47,165 bases of DNA from Puniceicoccales bacterium (GCA_031268315.1 JAIRXK010000039.1:1-47165), one strand, 5' to 3'. Counted from the first letter of the stretch, positions 25,358 to 36,332 are shown. The notes: generated by a model not told the origin, from the letters alone. Numbers and translations: made by a program.

Positions 25358-27466
25358 TTAATAGTTTAGACTGATTCCCATGCCAAAGCGCCACTTGGAA
25401 TCGTGGAGGGTGTGGGTGTGAATGGATAGTCGTGCATCCAATACCCATGCGGAGGAGAGTTGGCGAGAAATCCGGTAGCACTGCTCGGTGAGATTGCGGA
25501 GTCGCGCGTCGTAGCGCCACATAAAATCGATCCAATTGCGCGTATTAAATAGATAGTGGAGGGCGAGGCCATACTGGTCCGTCTGCTTGCGCCGATATTC
25601 ATGGGAAAATGAGATGTGCCAAATGTTCCCGTCGTGCAGCGAAAATACCGTGCGAATTTCTTCCCATGCCTTTCGGTGGGTATTAATGCGATTGAAAAGT
25701 TTTAGCGAGCAAAATTGTGCCGGCTGCAGGCTCAGGCTGCCGTAGAGCTCTGCCAATCGCCTTTCGCCGGTTTCCGCATTGAAGCGAATGTCCTCGAAGA
25801 GATCCAACTCCATAATATTTTGGATTCCCATCTTTTCTCGCTGGGTTTGGAATAGATTTTGCAGGCCAATGCGCATGACATTGAGGGACGAAAGGGCATC
25901 GGTATTGCGCTTCTCCCAGAGGTCGATGGAGGGTAAATTGTCTCCGATTACTGTGTCATCGATGGGAAAAATGCGATTTCTTCCGCGGTCGCAGTGCGGG
26001 GAGTAGCGATATTGCAGGGTTGGAATGCAGATGTGGCGGACGCCCTGGATATCCCAACGCGGAACGGACAGGTCGAATTGCCCCAGAAAGTTTATTTGAA
26101 TGTCGCCACCGACTTGCCACAGGCAGCGCGCATAGTCGCGGTCCAATTGATCTCTGTCATAGAATGTTACCCGCATGCCGGCCAACGGCTTTACCGTGAG
26201 GAACGACTTCCACCTAATGGGCAGCTCCACTCCCTGATAGGCGTCGACGCGGAAAAATGGAGAATCGGGAAACGGCTGTTCGTCCTTGGGCCTGGCCGCA
26301 TTATTTTTCCGGCGGATGTGCGCCGCTTCTATGAAGCCATGGCGATAGAGCGGCCCATGGAAGAGGGGTTGGGAAATGCTATGGTAGCTTATTTGCGGAA
26401 GGCGCTCGACGGCCATTTCAAAGTCGTTGACTCGGGCGCGGCCCAAAACCGACAGCAATCCGCTATTATCCACGGATGTGAACTCGATAAAATGATCTGG
26501 AAATTGATCCTTTTTGAACTCATTTTCCGCAAAGTCCCGCTTCACCTCCGGATCGCTCCATAGGTGCAGTTCTCCGCGCACGGATTCGCTTCCATTTGAA
26601 TTGTATCGAAATGTGGAATCAACGAAGTACCGGCATTTGTCGATGGGCCGATGAAAAATATCTTTGCCCAATTCTCCGCTGTCATTGATGATTCCGCTCT
26701 GCAGTTTGCCGATCATCCGGTGGCCGTCGCGCATTTGCCGCAATTCCACGGCTGGGCCAAGGAGCAGACCCCGCTTTCCGTAGGCGCTCAATGTGCCGCC
26801 GTAGCGGACCCACGGATTTCCATTGAATAGAACCTTTTGCTCGGCAAATATTCCCAGGGCATTGCGGTGGCCATAGCGGGCACGTAGGTAGAAGGGTGGG
26901 CCGTAGATGGGCTGCGAATAGCTTGGCAGCGTGGCAATCGGAAATTTTCCTATGCGGAACGTGGGCTTTGTAAATTGGAGAGTCCTATTGCCCGCGAATG
27001 ATATTTTTTTTGCGGTGACGTGGATGGTTAAAGGTCCGGGCTCGCCGAAGTAGATGTGTCCATTAAGCAACTCCGTGTGCCGCTCCCCGTCCCGCACATA
27101 GCTATCGACCTTTTCGGCGGATCCATAGATTTGCCGATTTCCAACTTTCAATCCCTCGCCGGAAATGTATTTATCACCAAATTGATAGCCAAATGCATCT
27201 CCAATAATGACGAATAGCTCATCGCTAAATCGCACATTTCCATTTGCCCTCATGGATTCGCCGTCGTAGCTGAGTTGGTCGGCCACGACATAGGCATTCC
27301 CTTCCAGCTCTGCCTGCGCATTGCCCTCTGCCACTGCCACATTCTGATCGAAATCATAGTAAATGGGCACATCGGAACTAATGGTCAATGGCATTGCCGA
27401 CAGTGGCAGTGAAAAACACAGCATGGAGAGTCCGTACCCATTTAAAATATACTTCAGCAAAGTCAT
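25358..27466 (-). CDS. lptD: LPS-assembly outer-membrane protein LptD
   Basis: LptD is the outer-membrane beta-barrel that inserts lipopolysaccharide into the outer leaflet. The 702-aa product has an N-terminal hydrophobic signal (residues about 10-25, ending PLSA). An OstA/LptA-like jellyroll follows, with repeated VAEGNAQAEL, VVADQLSYD and ANGNVRF elements (about 45-90). The long C-terminal region has alternating beta strands, Arg/Tyr-rich as in LptD barrels, and ends in a terminal aromatic (SLNY), the usual barrel signal. It lies 42 bases downstream of eno on the same strand, so the two are probably co-transcribed. Finding lptD shows the organism is diderm with LPS or a related glycolipid. 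No clear RBS is seen. I am confident of the family, less so of the exact start. Confidence 0.85.
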   Translation of the reverse strand: MTLLKYILNGYGLSMLCFSLPLSAMPLTISSDVPIYYDFDQNVAVAEGNAQAELEGNAYVVADQLSYDGESMRANGNVRFSDELFVIIGDAFGYQFGDKYISGEGLKVGNRQIYGSAEKVDSYVRDGERHTELLNGHIYFGEPGPLTIHVTAKKISFAGNRTLQFTKPTFRIGKFPIATLPSYSQPIYGPPFYLRARYGHRNALGIFAEQKVLFNGNPWVRYGGTLSAYGKRGLLLGPAVELRQMRDGHRMIGKLQSGIINDSGELGKDIFHRPIDKCRYFVDSTFRYNSNGSESVRGELHLWSDPEVKRDFAENEFKKDQFPDHFIEFTSVDNSGLLSVLGRARVNDFEMAVERLPQISYHSISQPLFHGPLYRHGFIEAAHIRRKNNAARPKDEQPFPDSPFFRVDAYQGVELPIRWKSFLTVKPLAGMRVTFYDRDQLDRDYARCLWQVGGDIQINFLGQFDLSVPRWDIQGVRHICIPTLQYRYSPHCDRGRNRIFPIDDTVIGDNLPSIDLWEKRNTDALSSLNVMRIGLQNLFQTQREKMGIQNIMELDLFEDIRFNAETGERRLAELYGSLSLQPAQFCSLKLFNRINTHRKAWEEIRTVFSLHDGNIWHISFSHEYRRKQTDQYGLALHYLFNTRNWIDFMWRYDARLRNLTEQCYRISRQLSSAWVLDARLSIHTHTLHDSKWRFGMGISLNY

Positions 27467-27508
27467 AGGACTTGGGATTTTTGCAGATTTTTAATCGAAG
27501 TGCAACAC

Positions 27509-28898
<1,390 letters not shown>

Positions 28899-28991
28899 AT
28901 GATAAAACAAAATTTATAAAAAATTTTTACCGGAAGAATTAAATCGTTTGTAGAAAAAGCCTTCCATTCACAGCGACGGCGCAAAAATCCC

Positions 28992-29019
28992 TTGACCGTG
29001 GGATATTTTTATCTAAACC
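28992..29019 (+). promoter_or_regulatory. Promoter of tRNA-Val
   Basis: TTGACC (28992-28997), 16 bases, TAAACC (29014-29019), nine bases before the first base of the tRNA. Confidence 0.5.
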
Positions 29020-29028
29020 CATGGCTGC

Positions 29029-29105
29029 GGGCAGCTAGCTCAGCTGGTTAGAGCAATCGGTTTACATCCGATAGGTCGCAGGTTCGAGTCCTGTGCTGCC
29101 CACCA
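29029..29105 (+). tRNA. tRNA-Val (anticodon UAC), CCA encoded
   Basis: Acceptor GGGCAGC (29029-29035) pairs with GCTGCCC (29095-29101), then discriminator A and encoded CCA. The anticodon stem ATCGG/CCGAT closes the loop TTTACAT, giving UAC, which reads valine codons. The T arm GGTTCGAGTC is standard. Confidence 0.95.
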
Positions 29106-29268
29106 CGGGAGCGAGGTAGGCGGTGCGATTTTCGCCCATTTGCTCCATTTTCGCGATGAAAGTTGCCATTTTAAAGGGATGAAAATTTATTTTTCGGACT
29201 ATATTCTTGCGGGAGATGCACTTTGATATTTTTAAGAAAAAATTGCTGCCTTGAATATTTTCCGATAG

Positions 29269-29298
29269 TTGACAGGTGGACGGAGAACTTTTTAGAAT
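29269..29298 (+). promoter_or_regulatory. Promoter of tkt
   Basis: TTGACA (29269-29274), 18 bases, TAGAAT (29293-29298), then ten bases to ATG 29309. The upstream GTG at 29276 lies inside the spacer and cannot be the start of this transcript. Confidence 0.7.
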
Positions 29299-29308
29299 TG
29301 CGCGACGT

Positions 29309-31381
29309 ATGGGTACCATGGGGCTGGAATGCAAGTGCGAGTTGTGCGCAACGGCGTCGAAATGTAATTTTCGTCAGCACTATTTAACTGAAAATGAAGT
29401 TGGTATACTTTCTCGAGCGGCCCAAACCAGCCGGGGAATTATTCTCGACATGCTTCGCCACGCCGGGGGCGGGCACCTTGGAATGGCCATGGGTTGCGGC
29501 GAAATTGGTGCGGTGCTCTTTGGCAAATTTCTCCGCATCAATCCGCGCGCTCCCCGGTGGATGGACCGCGATCGATTCATCCTTTCGGCGGGCCACGGCA
29601 GTGCGTTTCTCTATGCCTGGTTGCACCTGGCGGGATTTGACTTGTCCACCGATGAACTGGCCATGTTCCGCAAGGCAGGTAGCCGCTGCTGTGGCCATCC
29701 GGAGTTTTTTCGCGAAAGGCCCTTTGGCGTCGAAGCGACTACGGGCCCGCTGGGCCAGGGAATTGCCAATGGGGTGGGCATGGCGATTTCCCAGAAAAAA
29801 TTTGCAAATACTGTGAAATCAAGGGGAATTCCCGCGCTCGGGTGCACCGTTTGCCTCGCCGGAGACGGCTGCATGCAGGAGGGGGTGGCGCTGGAGGCCA
29901 TGCAACTTGCCGGGCATTGGCAATTGGACAATCTCATACTGATTTACGATTCCAATAGCATCACGCTGGACGGCCCAGCTGACCAATCGACCCGCTGTAA
30001 CTGTGCCGCCATGCTCCGCTCATTTGGATGGCATGTGCAGGAAATCAACGGCCACGATGTGCACCAAATTGGCGATGCGCTCATCTATGCACGCACTAAC
30101 GGACAGCACAAACCCCAGGCCATAATTGCCAAAACGCGGGCCGGAAAGGGAATTTCACGCCTGGAGGGAACCCATGCGGCCCACGGATGTGCCCTCGGGA
30201 AGAACGATCTCGCCGAAGCCAAGGAGGTGCTCTATCCCGGAGCGGGGAAGGATTTTTTTGTGGCCTCTGACGTGCGCAACTATTTTACCTTACTTTCAGC
30301 GCAGCGCAATAGCGTCTACGAAGATTGGCAGTATCGGCTAGAGATAATATTTGATTTTCATCCGGAGATTGTGCCCATGATCTTTGATGAAGACATGGGA
30401 GAGGATGAATTTTTTTCCTCCATTCCTCCGTTCGAAGAAGGTGCCATTGCCACCCGCGTCGCATCGGGAAAAATTCTTCAGTACATGGCGAAAAAATTGC
30501 CAAAATTGCTCAGCGCAAGTGCGGACCTATTTACTTCCACGCGCAATTACCTCGCCGGGGAAGGTGATTTTACTCCGCAAAATCCTGTGGGAAGAAACAT
30601 CCAATGCGGCATCCGTGAGCACGCCATGGGTGCAGTTCTCAACGGCATCTCCTACGACGCAATTTTTCGCCCCATCGGCTCCACATTTTTGGCATTTTCC
30701 GACTATCTTCGCCCGGCCATTCGGCTGGCAGCTATGGCGCAGCTGGGAATTATCTACATTTTTACCCACGATTCCATTGCCGTTGGGGCAGATGGACCCA
30801 CCCACCAGCCGGTGGAGATGCTGAGCAGCCTTCGGGCCATTCCCAATCTCGATGTCCTGCGCCCTGCCGACGGCGAGGAAACAATTGGTGCCTATGCCAT
30901 TGCCGTGCAAAATCAGCGGAGGCCAACGGCTCTGATTCTTTCCCGGCAGGACCTGCCAATGATTGGAGAGGTGTCCGTTTCACTGCGGCGCAGCGGAACC
31001 ATGCATGGTGCCTATGTCATCAAGAAAGAATCCAAGGACCTGCAAATTATTCTGATCGCGTCCGGCAGTGAGCTTCAACATGCGATGGAGGCATCACGGG
31101 ATGACCCGCGGTGCCGCGTCGTTTCCATGCCATCAATGGAGGTATTCGAGCGGCAAAGCATGGAATACCGCGATGGAGTTTTGCCGCCAAAAATGGAGAA
31201 TCGCATTTTCATCGAAGCGGCCCAGGGCATGTCCATGATGCGCTACGCCCGCCCGCAGTGGATTATCAGCGTGGAAAATTTCGGCGAAAACATGGACGGG
31301 GAAGATCTGATGAACAAAAGAAATATCACCGTGGAAGCCATCAGAGAAAAAATGAGCCAAATGCGAAGGGAATTGGCCTGA
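29309..31381 (+). CDS. tkt: Transketolase
   Basis: Transketolase moves two-carbon units between sugar phosphates in the pentose phosphate pathway, using thiamine diphosphate. The product is 690 aa, slightly longer than the 663 of E. coli TktA, with a short extra N-terminus containing CKCELC. Signatures are GHGSAFLYAW, TGPLGQGIANG, the TPP motif GDGCMQEGV...N, TRAGKGISRLEGT, CGIREHAMG with the catalytic Glu, and HDSIAVGADGPTHQP. The start is ATG 29309 because the promoter overlaps the upstream candidate; ATG 29318 is also possible. The stop overlaps the ATG of rsmD by one base (TGATG), which implies coupled translation. Confidence 0.95.
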   Translation: MGTMGLECKCELCATASKCNFRQHYLTENEVGILSRAAQTSRGIILDMLRHAGGGHLGMAMGCGEIGAVLFGKFLRINPRAPRWMDRDRFILSAGHGSAFLYAWLHLAGFDLSTDELAMFRKAGSRCCGHPEFFRERPFGVEATTGPLGQGIANGVGMAISQKKFANTVKSRGIPALGCTVCLAGDGCMQEGVALEAMQLAGHWQLDNLILIYDSNSITLDGPADQSTRCNCAAMLRSFGWHVQEINGHDVHQIGDALIYARTNGQHKPQAIIAKTRAGKGISRLEGTHAAHGCALGKNDLAEAKEVLYPGAGKDFFVASDVRNYFTLLSAQRNSVYEDWQYRLEIIFDFHPEIVPMIFDEDMGEDEFFSSIPPFEEGAIATRVASGKILQYMAKKLPKLLSASADLFTSTRNYLAGEGDFTPQNPVGRNIQCGIREHAMGAVLNGISYDAIFRPIGSTFLAFSDYLRPAIRLAAMAQLGIIYIFTHDSIAVGADGPTHQPVEMLSSLRAIPNLDVLRPADGEETIGAYAIAVQNQRRPTALILSRQDLPMIGEVSVSLRRSGTMHGAYVIKKESKDLQIILIASGSELQHAMEASRDDPRCRVVSMPSMEVFERQSMEYRDGVLPPKMENRIFIEAAQGMSMMRYARPQWIISVENFGENMDGEDLMNKRNITVEAIREKMSQMRRELA

Positions 31382-31953
31382 TGCGCATTTGCGGTGGCCA
31401 TGCCCGTGGAATTATCCTATTGAGTCCGAAGGGCACTCCGCTGCGGCCTACCACCGGAGCCCTGCGTGAGGCGGTATTTTCGGCCATTGCCAGTGAAATT
31501 GTCGGGGCACAATTTTTGGACCTCTGCGCCGGCATAGGAAGCTATGGCCTTGAGGCGATCAGCCGGGGCGCATCCGGAGGAACATTTGTGGAAAAAAATA
31601 GAAAATTTGTTCCTTTCCTGGAGAAAAATTTGCACAATGTTGCCCGAAGTACTGCCGTTGAATTGGATCCATTTCACATCATTGCATGTGACATGTTTAC
31701 CCTGCGGAGTACTCCAAGGGCCGATGTCATCTTCATTGATCCGCCCTACGGCGCACTTCGCGAAAACCAAGGTCTGTTTATTTCCCGAGTGGAAGAACTG
31801 ATTGCAAGTAATGGAGGAAGCATTTGCATCTTCGAAATGCCGTCTGATTTATTTCCAAAATTCTCGCCGTCAATTATTTGTAAAAATATTCTCGGGAAAA
31901 TGCGTGGCCGCGATTCGCCTAAGGCACTGGTTTTAACTGGCGAGAATGAATGA
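31381..31953 (+). CDS. rsmD: 16S rRNA (guanine-966 N2)-methyltransferase
   Basis: RsmD methylates G966 of 16S rRNA during 30S assembly, using S-adenosylmethionine. The 190-aa product is close to the usual 198. Signatures are MRICGGHARG, LRPTTGALREAVFS, the SAM-binding FLDLCAGIGSYGLEAISRGA, VEKN for the ribose-binding acidic residue, and the catalytic DPPYG. ATG 31381 overlaps the tkt stop. A much longer open frame from 31111 overlaps tkt and is not the start. The gene is intact. Confidence 0.92.
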   Translation: MRICGGHARGIILLSPKGTPLRPTTGALREAVFSAIASEIVGAQFLDLCAGIGSYGLEAISRGASGGTFVEKNRKFVPFLEKNLHNVARSTAVELDPFHIIACDMFTLRSTPRADVIFIDPPYGALRENQGLFISRVEELIASNGGSICIFEMPSDLFPKFSPSIICKNILGKMRGRDSPKALVLTGENE

Positions 31954-31990
31954 TGCAAAATGTGTAGGTAAAAAATATTCAATTTTTTCA

Positions 31991-32020
31991 TTGACATTTG
32001 CCCTGTATTTCGCATAGGGT
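31991..32020 (+). promoter_or_regulatory. Promoter of the 32030 gene
   Basis: TTGACA (31991-31996), 18 bases, TAGGGT (32015-32020), nine bases to ATG 32030, and no Shine-Dalgarno. Confidence 0.65.
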
Positions 32021-32029
32021 ACGTGTGCA

Positions 32030-32581
32030 ATGAAATTAAATTTAACAAATAGAATAATTTGCTGGCCGAAAATTCTCGGAGATGCAGAAAATGGGCAGAA
32101 TGAATATTCGCAATCTCCATATCATAAGACGTTTCTGAGGCTTGTTTCCAAAAACGGGATACCCACGGAAGCAGAAAAAAATGATCTTTTGGAAAAGTAC
32201 GATACTCTTGCAAAGAATCCGAAATTTCAAGCTGCATTTGTAATGACGCATTTGAAATTTAGCGTCATCTGCGGGATCATAGTTGCTGCGGCAGTTGCGG
32301 TATTTTTTGCCGCTTTTCTAGTCGTGCCTACACTGGCTAGTTCGGCCATTGCAGTGTTTTTCGTTAGCCTGGGACTTAAGGCGATTTTTATAATTGTCGC
32401 CTGTGTCGCTGGCGCTTTTCTCATTACCGCGGTAAGTACATACCTCATACGGTCAATGCCCTGCGTCATGGAGGCGCTGCACTATGAGTATTGGGCAGAA
32501 AAAGGTGATGAACTATGGGACGTGGTGCAAAAGCGTCAGGAGATGGAAGCCGCAAAAAAACGCGCTCAACAAACACCATAA
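32030..32581 (+). CDS. Small Inc-like bilobed membrane protein, 183 aa
   Basis: No family is recognised. Residues 1-75 are polar. Two hydrophobic stretches follow (about 77-99 and 104-140), rich in Ala, Val, Ile and Phe and separated by Pro-Thr. The last 40 residues are charged and helical (DVVQKRQEMEAAKKRAQ). Size and topology are those of a small Inc protein: both ends on the same side, with a hairpin in the membrane. It sits among housekeeping genes with its own promoter, so it is a single-gene insertion rather than part of an operon. Its stop faces cdsA in convergent orientation. Confidence 0.75.
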   Translation: MKLNLTNRIICWPKILGDAENGQNEYSQSPYHKTFLRLVSKNGIPTEAEKNDLLEKYDTLAKNPKFQAAFVMTHLKFSVICGIIVAAAVAVFFAAFLVVPTLASSAIAVFFVSLGLKAIFIIVACVAGAFLITAVSTYLIRSMPCVMEALHYEYWAEKGDELWDVVQKRQEMEAAKKRAQQTP

Positions 32582-32627
32582 CAAGTAGGGTCATAACTAC
32601 CTATTCTAGAATGCAGTCACACGTGAT

Positions 32628-33461
32628 CTACTGCGGGAAAATGTTGGTCCATGTGAAGAATACATGGGCCGTTGGCAGCGCAAATATCAGGCTATCGAAA
32701 AAATCCAGGTAGCCGCCGATTCCAGGGATGCATTTTCCAGAATCCTTTGTATGGGCGACGCGCTTGATGGCGGACTCAAAGAGGTCTCCCATGGTGGCAA
32801 CAATCCCAATGAGCAGGGATAGGGCGATGCAGTGTTCCCACCCCATGGCCAATGGGAGTGATTTTTTAAGGGCAAAAATTTTCAGCAGTGCGCCCATTCC
32901 AATGGAGGCAAGCATGCCGCCCACAAATCCTTCCCAGGTCTTTTGGGGACTGAAATTTTTTAGCATTTTATGTCTTCCGATGGCGGTTCCAACGAAAAAC
33001 GCGCCCACGTCGCCAAATTTGCAAATGCAGATAACCCACAGTAGCAGTAGGAGTCCCTCCATGGAATCAACGGCGCTGCGCATGATCAGGCTGCCAAATT
33101 GCAGCGCAAATGGCACATAAATCAGTGCGAGCAGGGACGGGACAAAGGGCAAAATAATTTTCTGTGGTTGGCCCAGTGAGATGCAATGGGAAGCGATGGC
33201 GATGCAGGCTATTGCGAAAAGCCAGACGCCGCTTTGCAGCGGCGGCAGATACCAGGAACCCAAAATGATGACCGCCGTCCACATGAGGGTATGCGCTCGA
33301 AGCATATCCGTCCCTGATTGCTTTAAAAAATTTTGAAACTCCACCTGCGCTCCCATGCCACCGAGGGCAAGCAGCCAAACCATTCCCACATCTTTTCCGC
33401 AGAGAAGCGCGAAAAAAATCACCAGCAAAAGCAATGCTGTTCCAGTCATTCTCCGTTTCAT
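32628..33461 (-). CDS. cdsA: Phosphatidate cytidylyltransferase
   Basis: CdsA makes CDP-diacylglycerol from phosphatidate and CTP, the precursor of all bacterial phospholipids. It is an integral inner-membrane protein. The 277-aa product (E. coli 285) has many hydrophobic segments, the FGDVGAFFVG and SPQKTWEGFVGG motifs and the C-terminal signature region SAIKRVAHTKDSGKCIPGIGGYLD. Two usual signature residues differ: PGIGG replaces PGHGG, and DFFDS replaces DRxDS, while both Asp ligands are kept. Function is therefore likely but the deviations are worth noting. It converges with the small Inc-like gene. Confidence 0.88.
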   Translation of the reverse strand: MKRRMTGTALLLLVIFFALLCGKDVGMVWLLALGGMGAQVEFQNFLKQSGTDMLRAHTLMWTAVIILGSWYLPPLQSGVWLFAIACIAIASHCISLGQPQKIILPFVPSLLALIYVPFALQFGSLIMRSAVDSMEGLLLLLWVICICKFGDVGAFFVGTAIGRHKMLKNFSPQKTWEGFVGGMLASIGMGALLKIFALKKSLPLAMGWEHCIALSLLIGIVATMGDLFESAIKRVAHTKDSGKCIPGIGGYLDFFDSLIFALPTAHVFFTWTNIFPQ

Positions 33462-33689
33462 AGTGCAGGTGAGGCCATCGAATAAGTGGAACTAAGTCAA
33501 GTTTTTGCCAAAAATTTAGCGGCGCCGCCAAAACCAGTCGATGGAAATGGGCATTGAGTGTAAAAAATTTTTAAAAGACTTGCGTGAAGTATCGGACGGT
33601 GGTTCTATAGGCTCCTATGGAAATGCACATGGGGCATCATTGCTCGGCGTTTCCTAGAAAATTATTACTACAGCGGGAAGGATGGACAC

Positions 33690-34997
33690 ATGGAGATATT
33701 TTTACAATACATTGTTTTATTTTTACTCTTTCCGCTCCTGATTGGCCTATCGTCCTATTTTTCTTTCCGTCTACGATGGCCGCAACTTCGATTCCTAGGC
33801 AAGGGGTTTTCCCATGTGCTGGTGAAAGGTGGAAAGACTGGAGGGATGAGCAACTTTGCTGCCGTCGCAACCGTCGTTGGCGGAAATCTTGGTGCGGGGA
33901 CCATTGCGGGGACGGCGCTTGCGATTGCAATGGGAGGTGCCGGTTCCATTTTTTGGATGGTTGCCATCGCCATTTTTTGCAGCATTCTTAAGCTCATTGG
34001 CGCATCATTGGGGGCATTTTATCAGGAAGAAGGAAGGGATGGCAATTGCGTTGGCGGACCGATGTTTTATATGAAGAAGGGAAAATTGCCGTCAGGACTA
34101 AGTACGTGCTACTGCCTATTTCTCATCGGTGGATCACTTTCCGTGGGAAATCTCGTTCAGATGAATTCCTTTCTCAACTCACTCCAAAATCCCACATTTG
34201 CGATGAAGGTGATTGGAATCATCGCGCTTGCCATCCCGGTAGGAATCATCCTGTCTGGCGGGCTAAAGCGCTTTGCCAGTTTTATGTCCTGCTCCATCCC
34301 AATCATTGGGGTGTTCTATATCATTGCCTGCCTCATTGGCATTATTGTTCTGAGGCAGCGCGTTATTCCCGTGATTGGGGAAATTTTTAATGGCGCTTTC
34401 ACGCTGCGGGCGGTTGGGAGTGGAACATTTGGATTTGCATTTTTGCGCGCGCTGCACGTTGGCATTTCCCGCGGATTATTTGCCACCGACATCGGACTAG
34501 GCCTCGCCGCCATTGCCCATGGGAACGTAAAGGACGACATTGCAAGTTCCATGATGCGCGCCCAAGTGCAGGGGCAAATTGCACTCATTGCTCCCGTCAT
34601 CGTTGCCGCTATTTGTTCCGTTACCGGCATATTTATCCTCTGTGCGGCACCCGACTTTTCCAAATCGGCCAGTCAAATTTGTGTCGATACATTTGTATTG
34701 GCATTCAAAACGCACTACGCGGGTCTTTTTATTCCATTCATTATCTATTCCTTTGCGCTGACAACCATCCTCGCATGGGCATGGTTTGCGGAGCATGTGT
34801 TTTTTTTCTACGAAAAGCCACAGCTCAGACTCTACTATCGGGCACTATTCATTGCCGTGCTTCCCGCGGGTGCATTTGTTCACAATCGCCTGCCGTGGAA
34901 TTTGGCAGATATCTGCATCTGCGGGTTGCTGTTGTCTAACCTAACCTCCATGTTTCTTCTGCGGAAAAAGGCGGAAGAGATTCAAAGTGCAAATTAA
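33690..34997 (+). CDS. Sodium:alanine/glycine symporter (AGCS family)
   Basis: AGCS transporters import alanine or glycine with Na+ or H+. The 435-aa product is slightly short for the family (about 450-540). It has many hydrophobic helices and the family motifs: GGNLGAGTIAGTALAIAMGGAGSIFWM (the conserved region 1 loop, about residues 69-95) and GISRGLFATDIGLG (about 256-269). ATG 33690 has GGAAGGA about eight bases upstream. A longer out-of-frame ORF from 33617 is a shadow. Amino-acid uptake of this kind suits a nutrient-dependent, host-associated cell. Substrate is inferred from the family only. Confidence 0.9.
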   Translation: MEIFLQYIVLFLLFPLLIGLSSYFSFRLRWPQLRFLGKGFSHVLVKGGKTGGMSNFAAVATVVGGNLGAGTIAGTALAIAMGGAGSIFWMVAIAIFCSILKLIGASLGAFYQEEGRDGNCVGGPMFYMKKGKLPSGLSTCYCLFLIGGSLSVGNLVQMNSFLNSLQNPTFAMKVIGIIALAIPVGIILSGGLKRFASFMSCSIPIIGVFYIIACLIGIIVLRQRVIPVIGEIFNGAFTLRAVGSGTFGFAFLRALHVGISRGLFATDIGLGLAAIAHGNVKDDIASSMMRAQVQGQIALIAPVIVAAICSVTGIFILCAAPDFSKSASQICVDTFVLAFKTHYAGLFIPFIIYSFALTTILAWAWFAEHVFFFYEKPQLRLYYRALFIAVLPAGAFVHNRLPWNLADICICGLLLSNLTSMFLLRKKAEEIQSAN

Positions 34998-35055
34998 TTA
35001 AATTGTTTGGCTATATTTTCCGTGGTCCGACCGTGTTGCGGCTGCCTGAAAAGAT

Positions 35056-35295
35056 CTAGGTGGTTCCCTTGCCCATGGAGCGGGTGTGGTTGATGTAGCC
35101 GGCAATGGCAAAGGTAAAATAGCCCAGGAAAAGAAATCCAAACGCCCACTCGTGCTGGTAAAAATTGCACATGGCAATTCCAAAGTTGGATATGAACCAG
35201 ACACGGTAGGCGGTGCGCACCTTTCTGCGCGATAGGATGCATGCCCCCGTTAGATCCAGTATGGCAAAAAACCACTCCACATAGCTGAATATCAT
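35056..35295 (-). CDS. Small three-helix membrane protein
   Basis: From ATG 35295 the product is 79 aa: MIFSYVEWFFAIL, then a short basic loop SRRKVRTAYR, a second hydrophobic stretch with ISNFGIAMCNFY, a third with FLFLGYFTFAIAGYI, and a short polar tail. The pattern loosely recalls the YgjV or PnuC class of small membrane proteins, but I cannot assign it. The frame extends upstream to 35385, but the start at 35295 is more natural because the extra residues are not membrane-like. No clear RBS. Confidence 0.5.
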   Translation of the reverse strand: MIFSYVEWFFAILDLTGACILSRRKVRTAYRVWFISNFGIAMCNFYQHEWAFGFLFLGYFTFAIAGYINHTRSMGKGTT

Positions 35296-35566
35296 GGCAT
35301 TACCTGTATTGGTTAGTGTAATTTCGCCAAAAGGATAAATTTCGAAATGGCAAATCGCACGGAGTGCGAGTAATTGCAATGGCAAATTTTCCCATAGAAA
35401 AAATCATGGGGTGACGCAAATGGTGAAAATTCTCCGAGTCAAGTGAAAGTTTGAAAATATTTTCATGGGCCAAAGATCGCCTTGAAAAAAAATGGGAAAT
35501 GAAAAATTTTCTCACCTCGTATGTGCTCCTCTATGAGTGAATTTCCACCATCATTGGAACCAATTC

Positions 35567-36274
35567 CTAGACTTCTTCCGATGGCGCATCGGAGTTGTCC
35601 AATGTCCGAATTATTTCCCGTATAACAAGCGCGTACTCGGTTTTAAATTCCCCGAATTCGTCTTCGCCGAGCATGTTTTTCACTTTGCTTTGGAAATTAA
35701 TTTTCACTATTTCTTCTTCTATGGTATCTTCTCTGACATTTTCATCCATGCTTAAAAATTCTGCAAACATCGATAGGGCGTTGCCGAATGTGACTTCCTT
35801 TTCTGCCTTGGCAATGTTAGTTAAATTTGTGGGCATTACATAAATTTCATCGAAAAGTTCTGATGCCCTTTTTCGAATTTTCGAATTTTTAGATGTAGTG
35901 CTATTTTCGGAGCGCTGCTCGGCAACGAATGCCGCTTTTCCCAGCGGTGCTAAAATTACAAAGGCAATCAGTTCTGGGACAATTGGTATCAGTTTTGAAG
36001 ATATCAGAATACCTATCAGTCCAAAAACGGTACAAACCGTTGGTTTGACTGAATTTATCAGCATTTTCTTCATGTCTTGCCAGATCGTTTGGTCGGCTCT
36101 CTGATTCGATTTGCCGAGTATTATCGCCCATGAAATCTTTGTTTCGCTCAGGAAATTTTTAAATCCTGACTCGATATTCGTTACACATTTTTTTAAACTT
36201 TTTTTGCAATTTTTGGCTCTTTTCTTTAAATCACCTGATTTAAGGGAAGGGGTTTCAGATGTTGATTTGCTCAT
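35567..36274 (-). CDS. Inc-like bilobed membrane protein, 235 aa
   Basis: Residues 1-30 are Ser/Thr/Lys-rich (MSKSTSETPSLKSG), as in secreted substrates. Two hydrophobic stretches lie at about 78-93 and 96-117, separated by Lys-Leu-Ile-Pro. Residues 118-235 are charged and probably helical. No family is recognised. It has a strong ribosome site (AAAGGAGC) and a promoter at 36304-36332 whose upstream sequence matches that of the 42113-42784 gene. It is divergent from the 36587 gene across a shared promoter region. Confidence 0.75.
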   Translation of the reverse strand: MSKSTSETPSLKSGDLKKRAKNCKKSLKKCVTNIESGFKNFLSETKISWAIILGKSNQRADQTIWQDMKKMLINSVKPTVCTVFGLIGILISSKLIPIVPELIAFVILAPLGKAAFVAEQRSENSTTSKNSKIRKRASELFDEIYVMPTNLTNIAKAEKEVTFGNALSMFAEFLSMDENVREDTIEEEIVKINFQSKVKNMLGEDEFGEFKTEYALVIREIIRTLDNSDAPSEEV

Positions 36275-36303
36275 AATTCGGCTCCTTTCGTGTCCATACC
36301 ACC

Positions 36304-36332
36304 CATTGTGCGAAATGCCTTACAGCTGTCAA
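36304..36332 (-). promoter_or_regulatory. Promoter of the 35567-36274 gene
   Basis: On the minus strand: TTGACA (36327-36332), 17 bases, ACAATG (36304-36309), then about 30 bases of leader with AAAGGAGC (36281-36288) seven bases from the ATG. The A-rich stretch just upstream of TTGACA (36333-36348) resembles that at 42932-42949. Confidence 0.55.

Noticed and set aside
29276..29278. GTG 29276 as start of tkt
   Set aside because: It sits in the promoter spacer between TTGACA and TAGAAT, so it would not be transcribed from that promoter.
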